This document shows, piece by piece, positions 26,625-34,045 of a stretch of 64,000 bases of DNA. How positions within the stretch are numbered: the first letter of the stretch is position 1; each line of letters opens with the position of its first letter. Below the pieces are notes generated by a model, which worked only from the letters and a program-made list of their open reading frames with translations, was not told the origin of the DNA and did no database searches. Origin of the DNA: Geomonas oryzae (GTDB taxonomy: Bacteria > Desulfobacterota > Desulfuromonadia > Geobacterales > Geobacteraceae); contig NZ_RAHW01000003.1 of assembly GCF_004117875.1 (NCBI RefSeq), forward strand, positions 186,001-250,000. The letters run 5' to 3'. The position numbers were made by a program, and so were the translations under genes.

Positions 26625-27644
26625 ATGCAGTTTCGCCTCGCCTTACTTATGGTTCTTATCGTCTGCGCGTCGCCTGTTGCGCTTTTCGCAAAGGAGACTA
26701 AAGACGTCAAGTTCCCTCTTAAGAACGCGGATGCAGTTGTCTTCAGTCACGATGTACACCTGAAGAAATATAACAACAATTGCAGGATCTGTCACAACGC
26801 TATCTTCGATCTTAAGGCGAAGCACCACTTCACCATGGCAGAGATGGAGAAGACCAAGTCCTGCGGTGCCTGCCACACCGGCATCAAGGCCTTCAGCGTA
26901 GCCGATGAAAAGAGCTGCGTCAAATGTCACAAGGGCAAGCCGCGCAACGTAGACTTCAAAGTGAAAAGCGCGGGCCAGACTGTGTTCAGCCACTCCGTTC
27001 ACATCGCCAAGGTCGGTTCCTGCAGGGCGTGCCACAACGGCACCGTCATCACCGGCAAGGAAACCCGCGTGACCATGGCCCAGATGGAGAAAGGCAAGAC
27101 CTGCGGCGCATGCCACAACGGCAAGAAAGCCTTCACCGTCGCCGGCAACTGCGGCAAGTGCCACGCCGGGATGAAGCCGCGCGAGATCACCTGGAAGGCC
27201 AAAGGGGTCACCGACGCGAAGTTCAGCCACGACTTCCACCTCGAGGCGTTCAGCTGCAAGGACTGCCACACCAAGCTCTTCGCCTTCAAGGCAGGCGCCA
27301 AGCACTTCACCATGGCTGAGATGGGCAAAGGCAAGTCCTGCGGCGGCTGCCACAACGGCAAAGAAGCCTTCTCCGTGGCAGGCGACTGCAACAAGTGCCA
27401 TGCGGGCTACAAGCCCGGCAAGGTTCTCTTCAAGAACGACGGCGGCGAAGTAACCTTCAGCCACGAGTTCCACCTTGAAGCCTACAAGTGCGCTGACTGC
27501 CACAACAAGATCTTCCCGATGCAGGCCGGTGCCAAGCATCACACCATGGGCGACATGGAGAAAGGGATGTCCTGCGGCGCATGCCACAACGGCAAGGACG
27601 CATTCACCTCCTCCGGCGAGTGCGACAAGTGCCACAAGATGTAA
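26625..27644 (+). CDS. Dodecaheme c7-type cytochrome, four triheme modules
   Basis: A 339-residue periplasmic cytochrome c. A signal peptide (about 1-22, ending LFA) precedes four repeats of about 75-80 residues. Each repeat has an FSHxxH, three CxxCH haem sites and a K(H)xTMAxM segment. Twelve CxxCH sites are visible: CRICH, CGACH, CVKCH, CRACH, CGACH, CGKCH, CKDCH, CGGCH, CNKCH, CADCH, CGACH and CDKCH. Like the four-module c7 polymers of Geobacter, it should form a linear electron wire in the periplasm. GAAGGAG precedes the ATG; a strong promoter and terminator flank it. Confidence 0.95.
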   Translation: MQFRLALLMVLIVCASPVALFAKETKDVKFPLKNADAVVFSHDVHLKKYNNNCRICHNAIFDLKAKHHFTMAEMEKTKSCGACHTGIKAFSVADEKSCVKCHKGKPRNVDFKVKSAGQTVFSHSVHIAKVGSCRACHNGTVITGKETRVTMAQMEKGKTCGACHNGKKAFTVAGNCGKCHAGMKPREITWKAKGVTDAKFSHDFHLEAFSCKDCHTKLFAFKAGAKHFTMAEMGKGKSCGGCHNGKEAFSVAGDCNKCHAGYKPGKVLFKNDGGEVTFSHEFHLEAYKCADCHNKIFPMQAGAKHHTMGDMEKGMSCGACHNGKDAFTSSGECDKCHKM

Positions 27645-27670
27645 CTCTCAAGCGGTAATCAGAAACATCA

Positions 27671-27705
27671 AAAGGCGGGACCTAAACAGGTCCCGCCTTT
27701 TTTTA
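27671..27705 (+). terminator. Terminator of the dodecaheme cytochrome gene
   Basis: aaggcgggacct, loop aaac, aggtcccgcctt, followed by seven T residues; 27 bp past the stop codon. Confidence 0.93.
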
Positions 27706-27797
27706 CGCCCTTCCCCCACCTGAGAAAACCTGTGGCCCGCTCGGCCGCATCGGGTATACTTGCCGAGTTTGAATGTCTTCTAACCGGAGGGCTGCCC

Positions 27798-28343
27798 ATG
27801 TCGAGACGCCGATACTGCCTCGCCGCTCTGCTTCTGCTTTCAACCATGCTCCCCTCGCAACCCGCCCGTGCCGACGACGCCATCATCGGCGACGTGGTGA
27901 TGACCGCCATTCCCGTTACGGCTTTCGCGGTCGCATTTTTCAAGGACGACGCGGAAGGCGAAAAGCAGTGGCTGCGCAACCTGGCCGCCAACCAGCTCAT
28001 CACCTCGGCGGCAAGGCTCGGTTTCAACCAGACCAGTTGGGGAAAACGTCCCAACGGTCATCCCTACGGTTTCCCGTCCGGACACGTAGCCTTCGCCGGC
28101 TCGGGCGCCGCCTTTTTGAGCGAGCGCTACGGGTGGCACTACGGGCTCCCCGCCTGGATAGGCACCGCCTACGTCGCGTACAACCGCGTCGACAACCACA
28201 GCCACCGCTGGCGCGACGCCATCGCCTCAGGCGCAATCGCTTTCGGCGTCGGAAAGCTCTTCGTCAACCCGGAAAACGCCACCCACATAGCACCGACCAT
28301 AGGGCCGGACTGGATAGGGATGCGCTGGCAGCGCTCGTGGTAA
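27798..28343 (+). CDS. PAP2 family phosphatase, exported
   Basis: A 181-residue phosphatidic acid phosphatase type 2 protein. A signal peptide (MSRRRYCLAALLLLSTM..., cut after PARA) is followed by the PAP2 motifs: GKRPNGHP near 83, FPSGH near 94 and the late NHSHRWRD segment near 132. It probably dephosphorylates lipid phosphates at the periplasmic face. The start at 27798 is supported by GGAGG upstream; the frame is open 22 codons further. Followed 15 bp later by the DUF72 gene. Confidence 0.87.
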   Translation: MSRRRYCLAALLLLSTMLPSQPARADDAIIGDVVMTAIPVTAFAVAFFKDDAEGEKQWLRNLAANQLITSAARLGFNQTSWGKRPNGHPYGFPSGHVAFAGSGAAFLSERYGWHYGLPAWIGTAYVAYNRVDNHSHRWRDAIASGAIAFGVGKLFVNPENATHIAPTIGPDWIGMRWQRSW

Positions 28344-28358
28344 GGGGAGGCAACCGCC

Positions 28359-29087
28359 ATGGCAAAGCTCTTTCTCGGATGCAGCGGTTTCAGCTACGAC
28401 CACTGGCGCGGCAATTTCTATCCAGACGGTCTTCCCGCCAAGCACTGGTTCGAGCATTACCGCTCCGTGTTCGACACGGTTGAGCTGAACGTCACGTTCT
28501 ACAGAACGCCCAAGGCCGAGACCTTCAGGCACTGGTATGAGGAAAGCGAGGGGTCCTTTTCCTTCGCCATCAAGGGAAGCCGCTACATCACGCACATCAA
28601 GAGGCTCGTTGACATAGAGGAGGCCGTCGCGAGGTTCTTCACCCCGGCGGAAGAACTGCGCGAGAAGCTGCAGGTGGTGCTCTGGCAGTTCCCGCCGCAG
28701 TTCAGGGCGGACGTGACACGACTGGAGAGCTTTCTTGACCAGGTGGCACCCTACCACGGCAGGCACACGCTTGAGTTCAGGAACGAGAGCTGGCTTAACG
28801 ACGACGTCGTGAAGCTATGTCGCAACAGAAACGTTTCCCTCTGCATGGCGGACCATCCGACTTTTCTGGATGAACCTCCCATCACGGCGGACTTCGTCTA
28901 CATAAGGCGGCACGGCTTGCAGGGGAGTTACAACGGGTTTTATACGGAAGAGGAGTTGCAAAAGGACGCGGCCCGCATCAGGAAGTACCTGGGGCGCGGC
29001 TTGGATGTGTATATATATTTCAACAATGACGCCGGCGGCGCAGCGCCGCAAAACGCACGCAATCTCGCCGCTATGCTAAAAGCGTAG
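28359..29087 (+). CDS. DUF72 family protein
   Basis: A 242-residue cytoplasmic protein with a TIM-barrel-like DUF72 fold. Characteristic segments are LGCSGFSYDHWRG (5-17), FDTVELNVTFYRTP (near 38-51), FAIKGSRYITH (near 66) and the late YIYFNNDAGGAA (near 218). Function is unknown; members occur widely in bacteria and archaea. GGGAGG lies before the ATG. Probably cotranscribed with the PAP2 gene. Confidence 0.92.
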   Translation: MAKLFLGCSGFSYDHWRGNFYPDGLPAKHWFEHYRSVFDTVELNVTFYRTPKAETFRHWYEESEGSFSFAIKGSRYITHIKRLVDIEEAVARFFTPAEELREKLQVVLWQFPPQFRADVTRLESFLDQVAPYHGRHTLEFRNESWLNDDVVKLCRNRNVSLCMADHPTFLDEPPITADFVYIRRHGLQGSYNGFYTEEELQKDAARIRKYLGRGLDVYIYFNNDAGGAAPQNARNLAAMLKA

Positions 29088-29150
29088 CCCGAGCTGCAGC
29101 CGGCGGCACTGACAACTTAATTCTCCCGGCATTCCGCAGAACCTTCCAAA

Positions 29151-29262
29151 CCCCTCTCCCTCCGGGAGAGGGTGGCCGGAGGCCGGGTGAGGGCGTTGCC
29201 CCAAAGTGATGAGTTGCCAGCTGCCGACGCCCTCACCCTGGCCCTCTCCCGGAGGGAGAGGG
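29151..29262. repeat. GC-rich dispersed palindromic element, copy d
   Basis: Left half cccctctccctccgggagag and ggtggccggaggccgggtga; right half ccctcaccctggccctctcc with cggagggagagg. The loop gagggcgttgccccaaagtg recurs with few changes in the copy at 33924, so the loop as well as the arms is conserved. Confidence 0.88.
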
Positions 29263-29277
29263 GATGTGGACGCACAG

Positions 29278-29844
29278 TCATGCACCTGAAACCAAGCCAG
29301 CCCGCTGCGGCCCGCAAACGTGCTCAACCGAAGTTTCAACACTCCCGCCGCCGACCGTCAGATAGATGTTTCCCTCGGTGATGGTGACCGACCAGTTGAT
29401 GACCCGCTCCAGCCCGTCGCAAAGCTCCCTCAGGAATTTGAAATCCACCATGCAGACGGTCAGGTTCTTCACCTGCTCCAGCTTCTGCCGGTGCTGAGCA
29501 AGCCAGCGCCCCACGTTGGCTCCGAAAGCAAGCAGGACCGCGTGCTCCACGTGCCGGCATGACTTGGCGAGCCGGTCCGGGTCCGGCTGCCCAACCTCGA
29601 CCCAGAGCCGCACCCGCCCGTCCGGTCCCTTGCTCCAGATATCCGGCTCGTCGCCGGAACCCACCCCCTTCGTGAAAGAGAGATCCTCCTCGTAGCAGAG
29701 AGCATAGGCCAAAAGCCTCGCGAGCAGCCGCTCGGAGGTTTCGGAGGGATGCTGGGCGATGGTGGTTTGCAGGTCAGCGTAGACCTGGCGGTCGAGATCC
29801 GAGAGCTGCACGGAAGCACGGTAAATAGTCGAGGGTAGTGCCAC
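29278..29844 (-). CDS. YaeQ family protein
   Basis: A 188-residue protein of the YaeQ family, whose fold is related to PD-(D/E)xK nucleases. The catalytic-like pattern is visible: DEPDIWSKG near 65 and WVEVGQPD near 80. The family role in E. coli is not settled. The start is GTG with AGGAG eight bases upstream. It converges with the DUF72 gene. Confidence 0.9.
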   Translation of the reverse strand: MALPSTIYRASVQLSDLDRQVYADLQTTIAQHPSETSERLLARLLAYALCYEEDLSFTKGVGSGDEPDIWSKGPDGRVRLWVEVGQPDPDRLAKSCRHVEHAVLLAFGANVGRWLAQHRQKLEQVKNLTVCMVDFKFLRELCDGLERVINWSVTITEGNIYLTVGGGSVETSVEHVCGPQRAGLVSGA

Positions 29845-29867
29845 TTGAAAAACTCCTATTGATTACA

Positions 29868-29896
29868 GGGGACAGGCTCCGCAGGTGCCTGTCCCC
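29868..29896. repeat. GGGGAC-ended hairpin
   Basis: ggggacaggctcc, loop gca, ggtgcctgtcccc. Nearly the same sequence as the pair at 7491-7618. Lies between YaeQ and the YkgJ gene. Confidence 0.85.
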
Positions 29897-29937
29897 CTCA
29901 GCGTTCAAGGAAAGGCGGCGCGCGCCGGGGCGAATGA

Positions 29938-30609
29938 TTATTCGCCCCCCTCCTCCGCCCAGCGTTTCCAGTCGAACCCGGCGAAGTCGATGAGCAGCGC
30001 GAGCGGAATGAAGGTGTCCAGCTCGCTCACCCTACGCCCCAGCAACTGCCCGGTAAAATCCCGGAACAGCGCCACCTCCTCGCGGAAGATGGCATCAAAC
30101 GGTGTGGTGAGCCCGGCCAGTGCAAGCGGATCGACGTCGGTGAAATTCATGGTGCACCACTCGTCGTGCATCACCTCCCCCTCCGTGTCGATGAGCGGAA
30201 TGCCGTGGAGCCGGCAGGTCATGGGGCGGTTTTCGTAGACCAGGCAGCGCCCGTCGTCACCTAAAAGCACGCAAGGGGTCTCGTCCTCGTCAGGCATCAA
30301 GAGTTCCCAGTCCTCCTCCGGGCGGTAGTTCAGCACGAAGGGATGGTCGAGCTCCGGCCAATGCTCCCGCATCGAGGTGAGCCGTTCACGGCACTTGGCC
30401 AGCACCTCGTCCTTGACCGGGACAGGCAGGGCATCGAAGCCGCGCTTCAGGTAGTAGGCGTCCAGGAGCGTGATGTCGAAGGTGCCCCGGCAGCAGGCCG
30501 AGCAGCCGCTTTGGCAGGCGATGTGCTCCGGGAAAGTCTCCATGCAGCGGGAAAACCAGGCATCGACCTGGGAGAGCAACTCTTTATTTCTTTTCAGTAT
30601 CTCGTCCAT
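29938..30609 (-). CDS. YkgJ family cysteine cluster protein
   Basis: A 223-residue protein with the CxCx2CC-type cluster (CQSGCSACC near 34-42) and later CVLLGDDGRCLVYENRP with MTC (near 130-150). The pattern suggests a bound Fe-S or zinc centre in the cytoplasm; function is unknown. I chose the ATG at 30609 because the 18 upstream codons lie in a palindromic repeat of ccacagagg units and are unlikely to be coding. Confidence 0.85.
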   Translation of the reverse strand: MDEILKRNKELLSQVDAWFSRCMETFPEHIACQSGCSACCRGTFDITLLDAYYLKRGFDALPVPVKDEVLAKCRERLTSMREHWPELDHPFVLNYRPEEDWELLMPDEDETPCVLLGDDGRCLVYENRPMTCRLHGIPLIDTEGEVMHDEWCTMNFTDVDPLALAGLTTPFDAIFREEVALFRDFTGQLLGRRVSELDTFIPLALLIDFAGFDWKRWAEEGGE

Positions 30610-30631
30610 AAAAATCTTAAACAAAGCTCGA

Positions 30632-30746
30632 CCACAGAGGTCACAGAGGTCCACAGAGGACACGGAGAAAACAAGAGGCAGGGGAAAGACTGAAACCTCT
30701 AAAAGCTTTTCCTCTGTGACCTCTGTGCACCTCCGGGTCCTCTGTG
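30632..30746. repeat. Inverted repeat of cacagagg units
   Basis: The left arm has several ccacagagg/tcacagagg units (30632-30660) and the right arm cctctgtgacctctgtgcac with tcctctgtg (30711-30746). This is an imperfect palindrome of about 115 bp, with no gene in it. Confidence 0.7.
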
Positions 30747-30772
30747 TTCCGGGGTGAAGGTTTAAAAAACAA

Positions 30773-30799
30773 AGGCGGCAATGGAGTAATTGCCGCCTT
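30773..30799 (-). terminator. Terminator of the purine-pyrE transcript
   Basis: On the minus strand ggcggcaattactccattgc cgcc stem followed by tttgtttttt; 27 bp past the pyrE stop. Confidence 0.88.
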
Positions 30800-30825
30800 C
30801 GATGAAACAGGTGATGCCGGGTGAA

Positions 30826-31374
30826 CTAGGCGAGGATCTCGGCCTTGGTGAAGATGGACTTCAGCCAATACCCTTCCGCCTCGATGTTCTCGCGGCCGCC
30901 TTCCTCGCGGTCCACCAGGGTGACGACGCCGAGCACCTTCAGCCCTTCCTCTTCGGCGCGCTTGATCGCCTTCAGGGAGGAACCGCCGCTCGTCACCACG
31001 TCCTCGACGATGACCACCTTGGAACCGGGCTTCAGGTTCTTGCGCCCTTCCAGCCAGGCGCCGGTGCCGTGGCCTTTGGGCTCCTTGCGGATAATGAAAG
31101 CCGGAACCGGCTTCCCTTCCAGGAAGCTCACCACGGAGGTCGAGGTGGCGATCGGGTCGGCGCCCAGGGTGAGCCCCCCTACCCCTTCAACCCCTTCCAC
31201 GTCCTTGATCGCATCGAAGAAGAGCTTGCCGGTCAGGTAGCCGCCCTCGGGGTGCAGCGTGGTCTGCTTCCCGTCAAAGTAAAAATCGCTCTGACGGCCG
31301 GAAGCCAGGGTCACGTTCCTCTTCTCGTAGGACAGCTCAATGATGATCTTTTTCAGCCTTGCCTTCTCGCTCAT
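30826..31374 (-). CDS. pyrE: Orotate phosphoribosyltransferase
   Basis: Joins orotate and PRPP to give OMP in pyrimidine synthesis. The 182-residue protein has the PRPP-binding loop [13 protein letters not shown] (about 117-129) and a Lys-rich flexible loop near 90. Its ATG overlaps the purF stop (ATGA), so it is translated with purF although it belongs to the pyrimidine path. Last gene of the nucleotide cluster, followed by a terminator. Confidence 0.95.
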   Translation of the reverse strand: MSEKARLKKIIIELSYEKRNVTLASGRQSDFYFDGKQTTLHPEGGYLTGKLFFDAIKDVEGVEGVGGLTLGADPIATSTSVVSFLEGKPVPAFIIRKEPKGHGTGAWLEGRKNLKPGSKVVIVEDVVTSGGSSLKAIKRAEEEGLKVLGVVTLVDREEGGRENIEAEGYWLKSIFTKAEILA

Positions 31375-32801
31375 TTCTTCTCGATCTCCTTTTCGAATAG
31401 TCCCATCTGCGGCTCTTCGAGCAGACGCGGGAATTTAACCGGATAGCCACCGGTGAAGCAGGCGGTGCAGAAGCCGGCGTTTTCCGCGCCGACGGTAGAC
31501 ATGAGACCTTCTTCGGAAAGATAGCCGAGCGAGTCGGCTGTTATGTAGCGGCGGATCTCGTCGATGGAATGGGACGAGGAGATCAGCTCCTTGCGGTTCG
31601 GGGTGTCGATGCCGTAGTAGCAGGGGTAGCTGGTCGGCGGCGAGGAGATGCGCACGTGCACCTCGGAGGCGCCGGCGTTCCTGATCATCTTGACGATCTT
31701 CCTGGAGGTGGTGCCGCGCACGATGGAGTCGTCGATGACGACGACGCGCTTGCCTTTGAGCACCTCGCGCACCGGGTTCAGCTTGATCTTCACGCCGAAG
31801 TGGCGGATCGCCTGCTGCGGTTCGATGAAGGTGCGCCCGACGTAGTGGTTGCGTATGAGACCCAGTTCGAACGGGATGCCGGATTCCTCGGCGTAGCCGA
31901 GGGCGGCCGGAACGCCTGAGTCCGGGATCGGGATGACGATGTCGGCGTCGACCTTGTGCTCGCGGGCCAACTGCCGTCCCTGCTCCTTGCGCACCTGGTA
32001 GACGTTCTTGCCGAAGATGTGGGAGTCCGGACGGGCGAAGTAGACGAACTCGAAGATGCACGGGGTCGGCTCCGCCTTCTTCAGCGGGAAGAAAGAGGTC
32101 ATGCCGTTCTTGTCGATGACGATCACCTCGCCAGGTTCGATCTCGCGGATGAACTCGGCGTCGATCAGGTCGAGGGCGCAGCTCTCGGAGGCGACCACGT
32201 AGGCGCTCCCCAGGCGACCAAGGCAGAGCGGCCGGAAGCCGTTCGGGTCGCGCGCCGCCACCATGCGGCTCTCGGTCAAAAAGAGCAGGCAGTAGGCCCC
32301 CTGGATCCGGTTCAGTGCATCGGTCAGGCGGTCCAGAAGCGAGTTGGCCTTGGAGGTGGCGAGCAGGTGCACGATGATCTCGGTGTCCATCGTGGTCTGG
32401 AAGATGGAACCGTAGGCCTCGAGCTCGTCCTTGATGATCTGGGCGTTGACTATGTTGCCGTTGTGGGCCACCGCGATGGAGCCGCGGGAGTAATCCACGT
32501 TGATGGGCTGTACGTTCTTGATGACCGACGACCCGGTGGTCGAGTAACGGACGTGGCCGATGGCCGACCGCCCCGGAAGGGTCTTGAAGATCTCCTGGTT
32601 GCCGAAGACGTCGGCGACGAGACCCATGCTTTTATGTGCGTGCAGGGTGGCACCGTCCGAGGAGACGATACCGCAGCTTTCCTGTCCCCTGTGCTGCAAG
32701 GCGTAGAGCCCGAGGTAGGTGAGGTTGGACGCCTCCGGGTGGTTGAATACACCGAAAATGCCGCACTCTTCTTCGGGCCTGCGCATCATCATTTCTTCCA
32801 C
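31371..32801 (-). CDS. purF: Amidophosphoribosyltransferase
   Basis: Catalyses the first committed step of purine synthesis, forming phosphoribosylamine from PRPP and glutamine. The 476-residue protein starts at a GTG with GGAG upstream. The catalytic Cys is residue 13 (ECGIFGVF), implying a 12-residue propeptide as in the Bacillus type. The PRPP motif [14 protein letters not shown] is near 355. C-terminal FCTACF cysteines fit the [4Fe-4S]-containing class. A GC-rich palindromic element separates it from purQ. Confidence 0.95.
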   Translation of the reverse strand: MEEMMMRRPEEECGIFGVFNHPEASNLTYLGLYALQHRGQESCGIVSSDGATLHAHKSMGLVADVFGNQEIFKTLPGRSAIGHVRYSTTGSSVIKNVQPINVDYSRGSIAVAHNGNIVNAQIIKDELEAYGSIFQTTMDTEIIVHLLATSKANSLLDRLTDALNRIQGAYCLLFLTESRMVAARDPNGFRPLCLGRLGSAYVVASESCALDLIDAEFIREIEPGEVIVIDKNGMTSFFPLKKAEPTPCIFEFVYFARPDSHIFGKNVYQVRKEQGRQLAREHKVDADIVIPIPDSGVPAALGYAEESGIPFELGLIRNHYVGRTFIEPQQAIRHFGVKIKLNPVREVLKGKRVVVIDDSIVRGTTSRKIVKMIRNAGASEVHVRISSPPTSYPCYYGIDTPNRKELISSSHSIDEIRRYITADSLGYLSEEGLMSTVGAENAGFCTACFTGGYPVKFPRLLEEPQMGLFEKEIEKK

Positions 32802-32870
32802 GACTGCTCCTTATAAAAAAGAACTGCTGTCTTATGTCGTTGCTGACTGATCATCGAGGGGTCGCCAACG

Positions 32871-32967
32871 CCCTCATCCGCCCCTTACGGGGCACCTTCT
32901 CCCGGAGGGAGAAGGGATCCGGCTCCCTCGCCCTCCGGGAGAGGGTGGCCGAAGGCCGGGTGAGGGA
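32871..32967. repeat. GC-rich dispersed palindromic element, copy e
   Basis: ccctcatccgccccttacgg, then cccggagggagaaggg and gagggtggccgaaggccggg tgaggg. The halves are in the opposite order to copies d and f. Lies between purQ and purF. Confidence 0.8.
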
Positions 32968-32988
32968 GATGCCTCACCGGAAATATTG

Positions 32989-33813
32989 CTAGAAGTTCTC
33001 TTTCACGTACTTCGCCGCGTTCTTGAAGAAGATGAGCCCTTCGCCCTCTTCCGGCAACTCCTCGCGGGTCCAGCGCGGGTGCTGGGTGCGGTGCACGAAG
33101 GCCTCGGGGTGCGGCATGAGCCCCATGATCCTTCCGGTCTCGTCGCAGATGCCCGCGATGGCGTTCACCGAGCCGTTGGGGTTCTCGGGGAACTCCATGG
33201 TGGCCGCCTTGTAGTTCCTGTCGGAGTACTTGAGGCAGGCGAGGTGCTTCGCCTCGATCGCCTCGAGCGTCTTCGCGTCGTCCACGAGGAACTTCCCTTC
33301 GCCGTGGCGCACCGGGAGATAAACCCCGCCTTCGATCCCCTTGGTGTAGAGCGAAGGGGAATCGGCGTCCACCTTGAGGTAGCACCAGCGGTCCTGGAAG
33401 CGGCCGCATTCGTTGTAGGTAAGGGTCGCGGTCTGGTTCAGGTAGTTCCCGGAAAGCGCCGGGAGCATCCCCATCTTCACCAGGAGCTGGAAGCCGTTGC
33501 ATACGCCGAGGATGAGCTTGCCGTCGGCGATGAAGCGGGTGATCTGGTCCACCAGGCGCTCCTCTTTCCCTTCGACGGCCGCGTAGCGCAGGCGGTTCGC
33601 CTGGGCCTTCGCGCTGCCGAGGTCGTCGCCGTCCAGGAAGCCGCCGGTCAGGTTCAGGAAGTGGTAATCGTCCAGGCTCACCTCGCCGGTGAGGAGTTCG
33701 GCGATGTGGGCGATGCGCGCCTCGTCGAATCCGCCCAGCCTGCAGGCGTGGGCCGCCTCCATCTCGCAGTTGGTGCCGTTGCCTGTTATGACAAGCGCTT
33801 TAGCCTTGGTCAT
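32989..33813 (-). CDS. purQ: Phosphoribosylformylglycinamidine synthase, glutaminase subunit
   Basis: A 274-residue class I glutamine amidotransferase that supplies ammonia to PurL. The nucleophile is the Cys in LGVCNGFQ (near 99), and the His/Glu of the triad are in MPHPEAFVHR near 245. It is longer than the 220-230 residues of Bacillus PurQ and resembles the glutaminase end of long PurL proteins, with extra segments around RWCYLKVD. It lies downstream of purL with a palindromic element between. Confidence 0.93.
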   Translation of the reverse strand: MTKAKALVITGNGTNCEMEAAHACRLGGFDEARIAHIAELLTGEVSLDDYHFLNLTGGFLDGDDLGSAKAQANRLRYAAVEGKEERLVDQITRFIADGKLILGVCNGFQLLVKMGMLPALSGNYLNQTATLTYNECGRFQDRWCYLKVDADSPSLYTKGIEGGVYLPVRHGEGKFLVDDAKTLEAIEAKHLACLKYSDRNYKAATMEFPENPNGSVNAIAGICDETGRIMGLMPHPEAFVHRTQHPRWTREELPEEGEGLIFFKNAAKYVKENF

Positions 33814-33923
33814 CTATTAAGTCCTCTATCGAAGTTGGTAGCGGGCACAACGCCAGCCATTATGGCATAACCCGCTTTTTTTCTGCATATAAAAGATTCG
33901 CGATATAAGCCCTCCTCCCCATT

Positions 33924-34034
33924 CCCTCTCCCCCCGGGAGAGGGTGGCCGAAGGCCGGGTGAGGGCGTTGCCACGAAGTGAGGAATCGCATCTGCCGACG
34001 CCCTCACCCCGCCCCTCTCCCGGAGGGAGAGGGA
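33924..34034. repeat. GC-rich dispersed palindromic element, copy f
   Basis: ccctctccccccgggagagg, gtggccgaaggccgggtgag, loop ggcgttgccacgaagtgagg, then ccctcaccccgcccctctcc and cggagggagaggg. The loop closely matches copy d at 29151. Lies between purL and purQ. Confidence 0.88.
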
Positions 34035-34045
34035 GATGGACCCGT

